Notes: generated by a model not told the origin, from the sequence alone. DNA of 64,000 nt from Clostridium sp. JN-9 (GCF_004103695.1 NZ_CP035280.1:2542001-2606000), one strand, 5' to 3'; shown: positions 1-8,210, numbered from the stretch's first letter. A program made the numbers and translations.

Positions 1-300
1 TATACAAGTTAGCAAAACAAGCCTAAAAAATGAATTAGTTTTGTGACGTAAGGAGGAAAACTCACCTTCACTCTTAACTCTTAACCTTTAACTTTTAACT
101 GTAAAATTGTATCACCATTGATTGCCACTGCGATACAGTAATTTAAAGGAGATACACATCGTCATTTCATAAATCTATTTTTTTAAGTAAGAACTAAGAA
201 GTAAGAGTTTATACAAAATTCAGCAAAGCTGAATTTTTACCGTAACTATTACCTCTTACCTCTTAGTTATTAGTTATTAATTACACATCCTTACATATTT
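1..300. repeat. intergenic repeat tract
   Basis: No gene is visible here. The stretch is built from degenerate short words such as AACTCTTAACTTTTAACT (about 73-102) and, in the other orientation, TAAGAACTAAGAAGTAAGAG (about 187-206) followed by its complement (250-285), so the two blocks can pair as an imperfect hairpin. The same words recur between genes at 4.8, 5.6, 6.9, 8.1, 8.6, 9.35, 11.1 and 21.6 kb. Confidence 0.6.
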
Positions 301-340
301 ACTATTATATAATATAATAGTAATATATTCATTAATTTAT

Positions 341-371
341 TGAAACTTTCTATGCAGGTTTTGAATCTTAT
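341..371 (+). promoter_or_regulatory. possible ECF-type promoter of the sigma operon
   Basis: TGAAACTTTC at 341-350 resembles the -35 element used by many clostridial and bacillar ECF sigma factors and lies about 45 bases before the sigma gene. The expected -10 would fall near 366-371 but is not clearly conserved. Autoregulation is inferred from family habit only. Confidence 0.35.
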
Positions 372-394
372 TGTTGTTGAAAGGAAGTGTGGAG

Positions 395-922
395 ATGGAA
401 GACAAGATGGATGCCTTTATGATACCTAAGAGTATCAAGGAAGGAAACATTCAGGTTCTTTTAGTATGGATAGATATAAATAAACAAAAGTTCTATAGAA
501 TGAGCTGGGCATATCTCAAGAATAATACAGATGTTGAAGATGCATTTCATAATACCATAATTAAGGTGTTTGAAAATATTAACAAACTTAAAAATGAGCA
601 AGCCTTTGAAGGATGGTTTATTTCAATACTGTTAAACGAGTGTAGGAAAATATTGAGAGATAAACGGAGGGTTCAGCCATCACAGTATATTGAGTTTGGC
701 AATACAGTTTGCGGCTTAGAAGATTCCGCTGAAAGTCTGGATCTTATGGATGGACTTAATAACATTCATGAGGAATATAGAGAACTTATAATTCTAAAGT
801 ATTACAGCGGGTATTCACAAAAGGAGATTGCAGAAATTTTAAACATGCCTCTCGGAACTGTTAAGACAAAGATATATAGAGGATTAAAGATGCTTAGAGA
901 TATATTGGGAAGGGAGGATTAG
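395..922 (+). CDS. ECF-type sigma-70 family RNA polymerase sigma factor
   Basis: A 175-residue alternative sigma factor that would direct RNA polymerase to a stress or envelope regulon. Region 2 covers roughly residues 20-90 (the VEDAFHNTIIKVFENI helix and the WFISILLNECR segment). Region 4 with its helix-turn-helix is at about 117-170 (YSQKEIAEILNMPLGTVKTK). The ATG at 395 is chosen because AAGGAAG precedes it by about seven bases; an upstream in-frame TTG at 371 has no such site. The stop lies 2 bases before the anti-sigma gene start, so the two are probably co-translated. Assignment to a named sigma subgroup is not possible by eye. Confidence 0.9.
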   Translation: MEDKMDAFMIPKSIKEGNIQVLLVWIDINKQKFYRMSWAYLKNNTDVEDAFHNTIIKVFENINKLKNEQAFEGWFISILLNECRKILRDKRRVQPSQYIEFGNTVCGLEDSAESLDLMDGLNNIHEEYRELIILKYYSGYSQKEIAEILNMPLGTVKTKIYRGLKMLRDILGRED

Positions 923-924
923 TC

Positions 925-2472
925 ATGGAGTGTGATGACATTAGACTAAAATTTATAGATTATTTGGACAACAATTTGACTGCTGAAGATGAAAAAAAGC
1001 TTGTTGATCATATTGAAGGCTGTGAGGAATGCAGAAAAGAATTAGAAAGCCTTAAAAAATTAGTAAATGAGATTAATGAAAATGCAGAAAATATAAGTGT
1101 ACCTGAAGATTTTATGGATAATATCGGGCAAAGGGCTTTAAAAATAGGTCCTCCAGTTATAAAGAAGAAAAAAGCACCTTTTAAAATACTTCTTATTGCT
1201 GCAGCTATTTTAATTATGTCTATGGCTACTGTATTTGCAACTAAAAATCCAATGGCTGAACTTATAAAGCTCATGAATCCTGAACCACGAATCACTAATA
1301 CAGTTAATAATGGAGTAGGCAAAAGACTTAATATATCAAAAACTGATAAGAATATTAAAATTACCATAACTGATGTGGTGGCAGATGATATTCAAACCCT
1401 GATATCTTATAAGATAGAGGATTTAAATAATGGGAAAGAATACAACATAAGGTTTGACGACGGAATAATAATTAAGGAAAGATGGGGAAATCAAATTAAG
1501 GATACCAATATAGAAATGTATACCTCCTTATTCAACAATGAAGGTAAAGGTATTCTCACCTTATTTCCTATTGATACTGATAATAAAACCATAAACCTTT
1601 CTTTTACCAAGCTTGAAGCCAAAACAGGTGACACTACGGAAATAATAGATGGAAACTGGAATTTTCAGATTCCCATTAAAAAGTATCAAGGCAAAAGCTA
1701 CAATATTAATGCGACCATAAAAGCTGATGACTATGTAATTAATTTCACTAAGATAACTATATCTCCTACTCTTACTAAAATTAACTTTAACTGCAGTAAT
1801 GGAGGCAAGAAAAATGAAAGAATAAATGATTTGGAAGATATAAGAATAGTTGCTGATGGTAAAGAATATAAGCCCTACAACTTTGGACATGAAAGCTGGA
1901 TCCCATATTCAACTGTGGGTTATGGGGATAAAGAAATGACCTTTGACTCCATGTACTTTGACAATCCCAAGAATGTAGAAATAAAGGTTAACAGGATAAG
2001 CACACAGATTACTGAAGATAAGCCAAAGGAATTTATGGTTAAGCTGGATGAAACCAGCCCACAGGAATTTGAATATCTTGGCACAAAGTTAGTTATAAAT
2101 GATTTAAAGGTTTCGGACAATATTACCTTTAATCTAAAACAGCCTATTAATAGTAGTAAATTTGAAACCCTTAATATTGTATTTTGGCCTTTCAATGGGC
2201 ATAGTCAGGAAAAGCACTTCACTGGAGCAGGAAACTATAATGAAGCTTATTATATAGATAAGGATAATAATAAATATGGATATTATGATGCATTGCTTAT
2301 ATGGGATAAAATAAGAACGAAAAATCCTGTACTATATATAGCTAATACCAGCTATAAGCTTCACCCATCAGATGGATTGGATATAAAGCATGAAAAGTTT
2401 ATTAGAATGATAATTGATGGATATAACAAAACAGTATTTGTTAATGGAAGTGCAAAGGTAAAGCTAAGATAA
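925..2472 (+). CDS. membrane anti-sigma factor with zinc-finger N-terminus and DUF4179-like extracellular part
   Basis: A 515-residue single-pass membrane protein expected to hold the upstream sigma factor inactive. The N-terminus carries the anti-sigma zinc motif HxxxCxxC (H29, C33, C36). A hydrophobic segment at about 87-106 is followed by a long extracytoplasmic domain of beta-rich character like that of DUF4179 proteins. It follows the sigma gene with a GGAGGAT ribosome binding site. By analogy with ZAS-type anti-sigmas, an outside signal would release the sigma factor; what is sensed is unknown. Confidence 0.85.
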   Translation: MECDDIRLKFIDYLDNNLTAEDEKKLVDHIEGCEECRKELESLKKLVNEINENAENISVPEDFMDNIGQRALKIGPPVIKKKKAPFKILLIAAAILIMSMATVFATKNPMAELIKLMNPEPRITNTVNNGVGKRLNISKTDKNIKITITDVVADDIQTLISYKIEDLNNGKEYNIRFDDGIIIKERWGNQIKDTNIEMYTSLFNNEGKGILTLFPIDTDNKTINLSFTKLEAKTGDTTEIIDGNWNFQIPIKKYQGKSYNINATIKADDYVINFTKITISPTLTKINFNCSNGGKKNERINDLEDIRIVADGKEYKPYNFGHESWIPYSTVGYGDKEMTFDSMYFDNPKNVEIKVNRISTQITEDKPKEFMVKLDETSPQEFEYLGTKLVINDLKVSDNITFNLKQPINSSKFETLNIVFWPFNGHSQEKHFTGAGNYNEAYYIDKDNNKYGYYDALLIWDKIRTKNPVLYIANTSYKLHPSDGLDIKHEKFIRMIIDGYNKTVFVNGSAKVKLR

Positions 2473-2494
2473 CTTAATTAAGTCTCAATTAATA

Positions 2495-2523
2495 ATGCCC
2501 TGGTGCCAATGGTAACAGGGTAT
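2495..2523. terminator. bidirectional hairpin terminator
   Basis: ATGCCCTG (2495-2502) pairs with CAGGGTAT (2516-2523) with one mismatch and further pairing inside. It sits between the convergent anti-sigma gene and the YwaF-like gene. Confidence 0.6.
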
Positions 2524-2538
2524 TCTATCCCCCTAAAT

Positions 2539-3282
2539 TCAAAATTTCTGTTGAGGAATATCTATATCTTTTTTAGGCTTGATCTTTATGACAAAGGGTA
2601 AAAGACACAAAGCACAGGACACAATAGCAACAAGTTCGAGAGAAATCAGATACCATGGCCATGGTCCAAGATAACTCATAATGGAAGTATTCTTAGTTTT
2701 CTCGCAAAGGTACATGAAATTGGTCCCAGTAAGCTTGTCATATATTCCTATGAAACCTGCGTAAATGTTAAGAGCTACAACACTTTTTATCAATGATTTA
2801 AAGCTTGGCCTGTAGCCATAAACAAATGTCATAAAAAGGCATAGAATAATTATGCTGCCATGGGACAGAAAAAACTGAAAAAATATAAAATGAGGAAAAG
2901 TATATACACCTATATCAGGAGTTACGAGAGCTTCTATTGAACCTGCCATGCCCCAAAAATATACTATTTCATACAGGGGGTAGCTCTTAGCTGCGAACAT
3001 TACGGCGCACATTATCAAAGATATATCGCATAGTTCCAGAGGAAGGGATTCCTTTAATGGAAGTCCTCCATATGTAATGTACCATAGGATTAAGGAAAAC
3101 TGCTGAACTATAAGAAAAACTGCAATATAAATACGAGTAGACTTTTTTATTGACAAAAGCCTGCGCCTGAATTTATATGTAAGCACTATAATCAATAAAA
3201 TTATAGCCAGCACAATAATATGAGGAAATGAAAATAATACAAATGGTCCACCTGTAAAATCCGAAGTAAGGTATTTGCTCAC
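2539..3282 (-). CDS. YwaF/TIGR02206-family integral membrane protein, 5' signals displaced by IS3
   Basis: A 247-residue protein with about seven hydrophobic segments and the family-like features FPHIIVLAIILLI near the N-terminus and LPLELCDISLI mid-protein. Function of the family is unknown. The reading frame starts with GTG at 3282, but the sequence immediately upstream (ending at 3286) is the end of an IS3 element and has no ribosome binding site. A second copy of the start region, GTGAGCAAATACC preceded by GAGGAGGGG, is found beyond the IS (4703-4733 read on the minus strand). The gene was therefore probably intact before insertion and is now likely silent or poorly translated. Confidence 0.7.
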   Translation of the reverse strand: MSKYLTSDFTGGPFVLFSFPHIIVLAIILLIIVLTYKFRRRLLSIKKSTRIYIAVFLIVQQFSLILWYITYGGLPLKESLPLELCDISLIMCAVMFAAKSYPLYEIVYFWGMAGSIEALVTPDIGVYTFPHFIFFQFFLSHGSIIILCLFMTFVYGYRPSFKSLIKSVVALNIYAGFIGIYDKLTGTNFMYLCEKTKNTSIMSYLGPWPWYLISLELVAIVSCALCLLPFVIKIKPKKDIDIPQQKF

Positions 3283-3285
3283 ATT
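3270..3285. repeat. 16-bp direct repeat flanking IS3, gene-proximal copy
   Basis: GGTATTTGCTCACATT here is identical to 4703-4718 on the far side of the IS3 element. It contains the start codon of the YwaF-like gene. Sixteen bases is much longer than the 3-5 bp duplication usual for IS3. Confidence 0.8.
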
Positions 3286-3365
3286 CTCTTAAGCCCCTTA
3301 ATTGATTTGGACAATCTACGAACCTTTAGCTAAAATAATATTAGAAGCTTAAGGAGGAAGAATTA

Positions 3366-3674
3366 ATGAAAGGTAGCTGTTATTCAAAAGAGATTAAGGA
3401 GCAGGTGTTAAAAGAAGTAGGCGAAACGGGTAACATGACGTTGGTTGCAAGAAATCATAATATACCATCTACAACCATTAATACATGGGTAAAAAAGAAA
3501 AAGGATGCTGCTAAAGCTGGCTTTGCCAGGGGCCCAAAATCAAGTAACTTTAATTCAATTAATTCTAATAAAGAAATAGAAAAAGAAAATGATTTATTGA
3601 AAAAAACGCTTGGTGAAAAAGACCTTGAAATAGCAATTTTAAAGGACTTATTAAAAAAAAAGAGCTTTCTATAG
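3366..3674 (+). CDS. IS3-family transposase OrfA (helix-turn-helix subunit)
   Basis: A 102-residue protein with an N-terminal helix-turn-helix of the transposase_8 type (about residues 8-45, TLVARNHNIPSTTINTWVKK) and a C-terminal leucine-zipper-like coiled coil (about 68-98). AAGGAGGAAGAATT precedes the ATG. A run of nine A at 3653-3661 lies at its end and the -1 frame there continues into OrfB. A programmed frameshift producing the OrfAB transposase is therefore expected, as in other IS3 members. Confidence 0.88.
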   Translation: MKGSCYSKEIKEQVLKEVGETGNMTLVARNHNIPSTTINTWVKKKKDAAKAGFARGPKSSNFNSINSNKEIEKENDLLKKTLGEKDLEIAILKDLLKKKSFL

Positions 3675-3730
3675 ATGATAGATTTCAGGTAGCCAGGCAT
3701 TATATAAGGCAAGGTTATAAAATAACGTTA

Positions 3731-4615
3731 GTGCTGAAATACGCTGGTTTAAGCCGATCTACATATTACTATCATGTCTCAAGTGAAAATAAAGTTAAGG
3801 TGAAGCCAGAGAATGTTGGAAGACCTATTGTAGGATATTCTATTACAACAAGTGGTAAAAAGATATGTGATGAAGAGATTAAAGACAACATTATGGAGCT
3901 AATCCAGGGTGATGCTTTCTTCTATGGCTATCATAAAATTACCCACGATTTGATGAAAGAATACAACCTGATTATTAATCATAAGAAGGTGTACAGGCTG
4001 TGTAAAGAACTCAATATACTCAAGAAACAAAGAGTTATCAAGCCTCATGTTAAAAGCTCAATATCAGTCAATAGGATAGTTAAAAAGTCAAACGAACTCT
4101 GGGAGGCAGACATCAAATATGGTTATATTATTGGTGAAGATAAGTTTTTCTTTGTATTGTCAGTAATAGATGTTTTTGATAGATCCATAATCGATTATTA
4201 CATGGGCTATAGATGTACAGGCTCAGATGCAGCAAGCTTAATAAGACGCTGCCTGATTAGGAGAGATCTGCTTGACAGTGAAGGCAAGCCAGTCATTAGG
4301 ACTGATAATGGCCCACAGTTTATCAGTAATATATTTGAAGGAAGCTGTAAAGATATAAACATTTATCATGAAAGGATTCCAAGCAGAACTCCCAATAAAA
4401 ATGCTCATATTGAGTCTTTCCACAGGATCTTTGAAGATGAATGCATAGGTATATATGAATTTGATAGTTACAAGGATGCATATGCAGAAGTAGCAAGGTT
4501 TATGAAAAGATACAACACTAGGAGGCTTCACTCAAGCCTTAAATACAAAACTCCAAATGAGTTTTATATACAGAATATGGGGAAAGAAATTGAAAGTATG
4601 GCAATTCATTTATAG
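3731..4615 (+). CDS. IS3-family transposase OrfB (DDE integrase domain)
   Basis: The catalytic half of the IS3 transposase, with an HTH_21-like segment followed by the rve integrase core. The three acidic residues are visible in WEADIKYG, VIRTDNGPQF and HIESFHRIFEDE. The frame is open upstream of the GTG at 3731 back to the A-run at 3653-3661, reading KELSIDDRFQVARHYIRQGY, so the working enzyme is probably a -1 frameshift fusion with OrfA rather than a separate protein. It appears intact. Confidence 0.88.
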   Translation: MLKYAGLSRSTYYYHVSSENKVKVKPENVGRPIVGYSITTSGKKICDEEIKDNIMELIQGDAFFYGYHKITHDLMKEYNLIINHKKVYRLCKELNILKKQRVIKPHVKSSISVNRIVKKSNELWEADIKYGYIIGEDKFFFVLSVIDVFDRSIIDYYMGYRCTGSDAASLIRRCLIRRDLLDSEGKPVIRTDNGPQFISNIFEGSCKDINIYHERIPSRTPNKNAHIESFHRIFEDECIGIYEFDSYKDAYAEVARFMKRYNTRRLHSSLKYKTPNEFYIQNMGKEIESMAIHL

Positions 4616-4702
4616 TTGGATGGGAGTTTTGATAAATAATTTTAAAATATTAAGATATTCGTAGCTTTGGTAAGATTTTGTCCAAAATAAAGGGGCCAAT
4701 CC

Positions 4703-4718
4703 GGTATTTGCTCACATT
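4703..4718. repeat. 16-bp direct repeat flanking IS3, promoter-proximal copy
   Basis: Identical to 3270-3285. Read on the minus strand this copy still follows the ribosome binding site GAGGAGGGG. It now starts a short frame that runs into IS sequence and stops after about 21 codons. Confidence 0.8.
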
Positions 4719-4775
4719 TATCCCCTCCTCATATAATATATAGTTTCCCTTATCAGTGGAAATATTCCAAAGAAC

Positions 4776-4858
4776 TTTTTTAACTAAGAACTAAGAAGTA
4801 AGAGGTAAGAACTTTTTCGTAACTATTACCTCTTAGTTCTTACTTATTACTTTTTACT
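4776..4858. repeat. intergenic TAAGAACT/AGTTCTTA repeat hairpin
   Basis: AACTAAGAACTAAGAAGTAA (4781-4800) is followed by its approximate complement TTACCTCTTAGTTCTTACTT (about 4827-4846), giving a long imperfect stem directly at the 3' end of the acetyltransferase gene. It is one member of the dispersed family described at 1-300. Confidence 0.55.
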
Positions 4859-5343
4859 TTAATATGCATTTCAGCAAGTGAACCATCATCAATCTTAAAT
4901 ATTTTGCTTGATACGAATCCATTATTATGAAGTATTTTCTTTGATATCAAATTATTAGGGTCTGTTATTGCTATAACTTTATGTATGCTATTTGTTTCTT
5001 CTGCCTTTTTTAGCAAATTTCTTACAATTTCGCTCCCATATCCTTTTCTCCAATAGTCAGGCATCAGCATATATTCAATTTCTGCCTCAGCAGAATCATT
5101 GTTTAATGTTATTGCGCCTAATCCTATGAAAACATTTGTATCCTTTTCGAAAACCTTAAAGTACCCAAAGGCTTCATAATTCTTATTATTTTTCAGCATA
5201 CCTTTATAAGTTAGTTTTGATTCTTCCAATGTAAATACTCTTCCATAATTCATTAACATTACTTCTTCATTTGAAACTAGATCTAAATAATATTGAAAGT
5301 CATCTTCAGAAAGAAATTTTTCAAAGTGTATTCTGTTTTGCAT
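4840..5343 (-). CDS. GNAT family N-acetyltransferase (RimJ/RimL-like)
   Basis: About 167 residues. The acetyl-CoA binding motif A region reads AEIEYMLMPDYWRKGYGSEI, followed by NSIHKVIAITDPNNLISKKI and the late NGFVS element typical of RimJ/RimL-type acetyltransferases. The substrate cannot be told. The start at 5343 is preferred because AAGGGGTGGG precedes that ATG; a longer frame to 5427 would overlap the next gene. The 3' end falls inside the repeat hairpin at 4776-4858. Confidence 0.82.
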   Translation of the reverse strand: MQNRIHFEKFLSEDDFQYYLDLVSNEEVMLMNYGRVFTLEESKLTYKGMLKNNKNYEAFGYFKVFEKDTNVFIGLGAITLNNDSAEAEIEYMLMPDYWRKGYGSEIVRNLLKKAEETNSIHKVIAITDPNNLISKKILHNNGFVSSKIFKIDDGSLAEMHIKVKSNK

Positions 5344-5381
5344 TGTCCCACCCCTTAAATATGCATCAGAAAATTCAACGT

Positions 5382-5606
5382 TTATTTTTCCTTTTTTACT
5401 CTTGAACCAATTGCCAATCCCAAACACATTCCAATACTCATACCAAGACCAATATTTTTAAAAAGCAGCTGACCTACAACCATTCCAATACCCAGCCCAT
5501 AACACATTCCTATTGCCATATAATTATCTTCTTCGTTCTCTTCAGGACTTTCATTGTTTACATCATCAATCTCTGTATTTTTAATTTCCTTATCCTTTTT
5601 ATCCAT
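5382..5606 (-). CDS. small acidic-headed, glycine-rich membrane protein
   Basis: A 74-residue protein of unknown function. The first 28 residues are very polar and acidic (ESPEENEEDN). They are followed by two short hydrophobic stretches rich in glycine (GLGIGMVVGQLLF and GLGMSIGMCLGLAIG), which resemble glycine-zipper transmembrane helices, and a basic C-terminal tail (RVKKEK). It lies just upstream of the acetyltransferase gene on the same strand and may be co-transcribed with it. Confidence 0.6.
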   Translation of the reverse strand: MDKKDKEIKNTEIDDVNNESPEENEEDNYMAIGMCYGLGIGMVVGQLLFKNIGLGMSIGMCLGLAIGSRVKKEK

Positions 5607-5631
5607 GATTTCAATTTCCTCGTCTTTCTAT

Positions 5632-5742
5632 TAATTAATAACTAAACGTAAGAGGTAAGAACTTTTTTTAACTATTAACTATTAACCCTTAACTCTTACC
5701 TCTTACTTATAACTATTACCTCTTAACTTTTAACTGTTAGTT
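5632..5742. repeat. intergenic repeat tract
   Basis: Dense run of the TAACTATTAAC / CTTACCTCTTAC words described at 1-300, between the small membrane protein and the broken gene at 5748. Confidence 0.55.
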
Positions 5743-5747
5743 ATTAC

Positions 5748-6136
5748 CTATTCACTATATCCAGATAATATTCTATCCAAAATAAATACTGCTCCTACAA
5801 TAACGGCAGCTAATATTAGGGGAATATTTACTACAGTATAATCCAAATAATGCGAACATATAAGCATTATTCCAAAAAGTAAAATGCATACAATCCATGT
5901 TTTTATAAAAGAAAATACTTTATTTTTAAAAGCTGTTTTACAAATATAGTTAACAACTATATTAGCTGCAAGAATTATCATTAACATATTAATGATATCG
6001 CCTACCGATAGAATAAAGCCCTGGCTTCCATTTCCTGCTATAATGTCATATCTGTGAGTATTTTTTCATTATTCTTGTAAATTTCTTTTTCCCTCTTATT
6101 GTTACTTTTAAGCAATTCCTTACAATATTTTTTCAT
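5748..6136 (-). pseudogene. broken membrane-protein gene coupled to padR
   Basis: Two pieces in different frames. The first starts at ATG 6136, overlapping the end of padR, and reads MKKYCKELLKSNNKREKEIY before stopping at about 6038. The second continues in the neighbouring frame through GSQGFILSVGDIINMLMIIL and a C-terminal part with about three hydrophobic segments, ending at 5748. The overlap with padR and the lysine-rich start resemble small membrane or DUF1048-like genes that often follow padR. A single-base slip or a small internal deletion near 6040 would explain the break. Function is unknown. Confidence 0.5.
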
Positions 6137-6461
6137 TATCATTATCCCCCTTCAATAATTTATTTACTGCATCATCCAATGCTATCCAATTGCTTTTGAA
6201 TTGTATTAATGATTCTATACCACCTGAAGTAAGCTTATAATATTTTCTTTTTGGACCACTATTAGAATCTTTTAAAGTAGCACTTATCATTTCATTTTTT
6301 TGTAATCTCAATATTATAGGATATATTGTACCTTCTGATATTTCACCAAATCCATACTTACTAAGTTTCTCCGATATCTCATATGCATAGGTTTCCTGTC
6401 TACTGATAATCTCCAAAATACAACCTTCCAGCATACCTTTAAGCATTTGTGATGGAATCAT
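6120..6461 (-). CDS. PadR family transcriptional regulator
   Basis: A 113-residue winged-helix repressor of the PadR type, with the family pattern LEGCILEIISRQETYAYEI, EGTIYPIILRLQKNEMI and KRKYYKLTSGG. AGAAGGTGATTG is its ribosome binding site. A large palindrome lies directly upstream at 6478-6520, so autorepression is likely. The following gene overlaps its end and is broken, so the normal target partner may be lost. The ligand is unknown. Confidence 0.88.
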   Translation of the reverse strand: MIPSQMLKGMLEGCILEIISRQETYAYEISEKLSKYGFGEISEGTIYPIILRLQKNEMISATLKDSNSGPKRKYYKLTSGGIESLIQFKSNWIALDDAVNKLLKGDNDNEKIL

Positions 6462-6477
6462 TCAATCACCTTCTTCT

Positions 6478-6520
6478 GTATCTTGTAATACAATATAGCA
6501 TATATTGTAATGCAAGATAC
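6478..6520. promoter_or_regulatory. 43-bp operator-like palindrome upstream of padR
   Basis: The left half GTATCTTGTAATACAATATA matches the reverse complement of the right half (TATATTGTAATGCAAGATAC) at 18 of 21 positions, centred on 6499. It lies 17 bases upstream of the padR start codon. PadR regulators bind long inverted repeats, so this is the probable operator. Confidence 0.75.
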
Positions 6521-6568
6521 TGTGTTTGTCAATATTAGATTTATCCTTAATATATAGTGTGATACACT

Positions 6569-6731
6569 TATGGCTCTGTTATATTATAATGTGGATGATA
6601 CTATAAATGGTGGTGTAAATGTTTACAACAGAATATATGCTAATTCACTTTTATTTTTAAATTTTTTATACAAGTGTACAAGCTATTTCATTCATGTTAA
6701 AACATCCACATTATTCGCTAACAGGGCCATA
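6569..6731. repeat. MITE-like element, copy 1
   Basis: Bounded by inverted ends TATGGCTCTGTTA (6569-6581) and TAACAGGGCCATA (6719-6731); pairing extends inward through the block ending GTGGATG. Similarity to copy 2 (7491-7665) continues about 25 bases outside on the left and 55 on the right. The + strand frame 6570-6755 (61 codons) is kept open in both copies, but it has no clear ribosome binding site and includes the inverted repeats, so I do not call it a gene. Confidence 0.6.
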
Positions 6732-6817
6732 TATGCAAACGAGGCTGCCTATTAAGCTAACTCCGTATAATCTATATTGAAATATCCTGTTTTAAATTAA
6801 GCTTTAAAACAAATGAA

Positions 6818-6858
6818 AAAAGCACTCCATCTAACCAAGAATAATAGTGCTTTTTCAT
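6818..6858. terminator. bidirectional hairpin terminator
   Basis: AAAAAAGCACT pairs with AGTGCTTTTT across a loop of about 20 bases. It sits downstream of the csaA gene and after MITE copy 1. Confidence 0.55.
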
Positions 6859-6943
6859 GTAATTTTATTTTGTTATAAATGTTATCTCTTAGCTTTTACC
6901 TCTTACTTATTACCTATTCACTCTTACTTAATTTATTTTCTTT

Positions 6944-7294
6944 CTACCCAACCCTTGTACCATTGGGAATAGGTCTTTCAGGCTGAGCCAGAACAGGTAT
7001 AATGCCATCGGCATATCCAATGTCAAAAAGCATTCCTTCTGAAACTTCACCTGCCATTTTCTTTGGAGCTAAATTAACCACAAACAATGCCTGCTGTCCC
7101 TCAATTTCCTTTTGGTTTTTCCTTTCCCCCTTCATACCTACTAATATTGTTCGTGTGAAATCTCCAAAGTCAACTGTAAGTTTGACTAACTTATTGGATT
7201 TTTCTATGTCTTCAACAACCTTTATGGTTCCAACCCTGATGTCAACTTTATCAAGAATATCAAGAGTTATGTTTGGTTTAATAGGAGCTGTCAT
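6944..7294 (-). CDS. csaA: CsaA-type tRNA-binding domain protein (secretion chaperone)
   Basis: About 116 residues forming a single tRNA-binding OB fold, with the family pattern VDIRVGTIKVVEDI, SNKLVKLTVDFG and GIIPVLAQPERPIPNGTRVG. In Bacillus subtilis CsaA is a dimeric chaperone that interacts with SecA and preproteins. Start 7294 is chosen because GGGGAGAG precedes that ATG; the longer frame to 7336 has none. It stands alone between repeat copies. Confidence 0.88.
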   Translation of the reverse strand: MTAPIKPNITLDILDKVDIRVGTIKVVEDIEKSNKLVKLTVDFGDFTRTILVGMKGERKNQKEIEGQQALFVVNLAPKKMAGEVSEGMLFDIGYADGIIPVLAQPERPIPNGTRVG

Positions 7295-7490
7295 GTTTCT
7301 CTCCCCTTTCTTAAAAATATTTGTGGCGGGTTGCACGCCTTTTTTATTATATTTTACATATTATTCACTGAAAAATCCATTACCAAATTTCCTGACAATT
7401 CTAAAATTCATTAAAATTACTTCTTCATTTGAATTAAATCTTCACGTACCAGCTCCTGATTTATTTTTAATATATATGCTGTGATGTACT

Positions 7491-7665
7491 TATGGCTCTG
7501 TTATATTATAATGTGGTTGATACTATAAATGGTTATGCAAATGGTTATGCAAATGTTTACAGTAAAATATATGCTGGCTCACTTTTAATTTTAAATTTTT
7601 TATATAAGTGTACAAGCTATCCCATTCATATTAAAACATCCACATTATTCGCTAACAGAGCCATA
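7491..7665. repeat. MITE-like element, copy 2
   Basis: Same structure as 6569-6731 with inverted ends TATGGCTCTGTTA (7491-7503) and TAACAGAGCCATA (7653-7665). It is 12 bases longer because of an in-frame tandem repeat (TATGCAAATGGT). Outside it, a hairpin with AAAAAGCACC and GTGCTT at about 7815-7846 parallels the terminator after copy 1. Confidence 0.6.
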
Positions 7666-7950
7666 TATGCAAACGGGGCTGCCTATTAAGCTAAATCCGT
7701 ATAATCTATGTTGAAGCATCTTCTTTTGATGTTATTAGGTCTTACATATTTTATTTCTAAGTTAGTTATCGAGATTAAATTTCTTGGTATTCACGTAGAA
7801 CTTAATAGCAACGAGAAAAAGCACCCATCCCGAAAAGAATAGTGCTTCACTCTTAATTAAATCTTTATTTAATTCATCCAATAGCCCTAAAACAAAACAA
7901 ACGTTCTGAGGATTGCTTAGTGTTACTAGCACTAAGCTTGTTTATTTATA

Positions 7951-8124
7951 TTATATCAAATTTTTATAAAAAATAAACCTATATGGTTTTTTTTTATTTT
8001 TAAAATATTTTGAAAGTGCTTGAGGGATTTTCTTATTTATTGTCTTATCCTCATCTGATGTAACAAGTAAAACTTCTGCCTTGACGTTAGATGCATAGGT
8101 TTTGGTATCAATATTGACATTATC
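7951..8124 (-). pseudogene. C-terminal gene remnant
   Basis: An open frame of 57 codons without a start, reading DNVNIDTKTYASNVKAEVLL, then VTSDEDKTINKKIPQALSKY and ending at a TAA at 7951. The composition looks protein-coding. It begins abruptly where a TTACCTCTTAGCTTTTACC repeat starts (about 8126), so the 5' part has been lost. I do not recognise the family. Confidence 0.45.
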
Positions 8125-8175
8125 ATTACCTCTTAGCTTTTACCTCTTACTTATTGCCTATTCACTCTTACTTAA
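8125..8175. repeat. intergenic repeat tract at a gene break
   Basis: TTACCTCTTAGCTTTTACC and CTTACTTATTGCCTATTCAC words of the dispersed family; a near-identical block occurs at 6885-6930. It abuts the truncated frame at 7951-8124. Confidence 0.5.
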
Positions 8176-8210
8176 TTTACCTCGGTAGCAAATTACACTA
8201 TATACTTTGT

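Larger units (their letters stand above)
3286..4702 (+). mobile_element. IS3-family insertion sequence (about 1.4 kb)
   Basis: Two consecutive transposase frames lie between imperfect inverted ends. The left end contains TTAAGCCCCTTAATTG...TTTGGACAA (from about 3291). The right end, read on the minus strand, contains TTGGCCCCTTTATTTTGGAC (from about 4699). The outer boundaries are set by the 16-bp flanking repeat, so they could be off by a few bases. Confidence 0.8.

Noticed and set aside
6570-6755. 61-codon + strand frame inside MITE copy 1 (and the 65-codon one at 7492-7689)
   Set aside because: No ribosome binding site, and both ends lie in inverted repeats, so the frames are better explained as repeat structure; kept only as a finding.
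7002-7484. 160-codon + strand frame opposite csaA
   Set aside because: It is the antisense shadow of the conserved CsaA gene and has no ribosome binding site.
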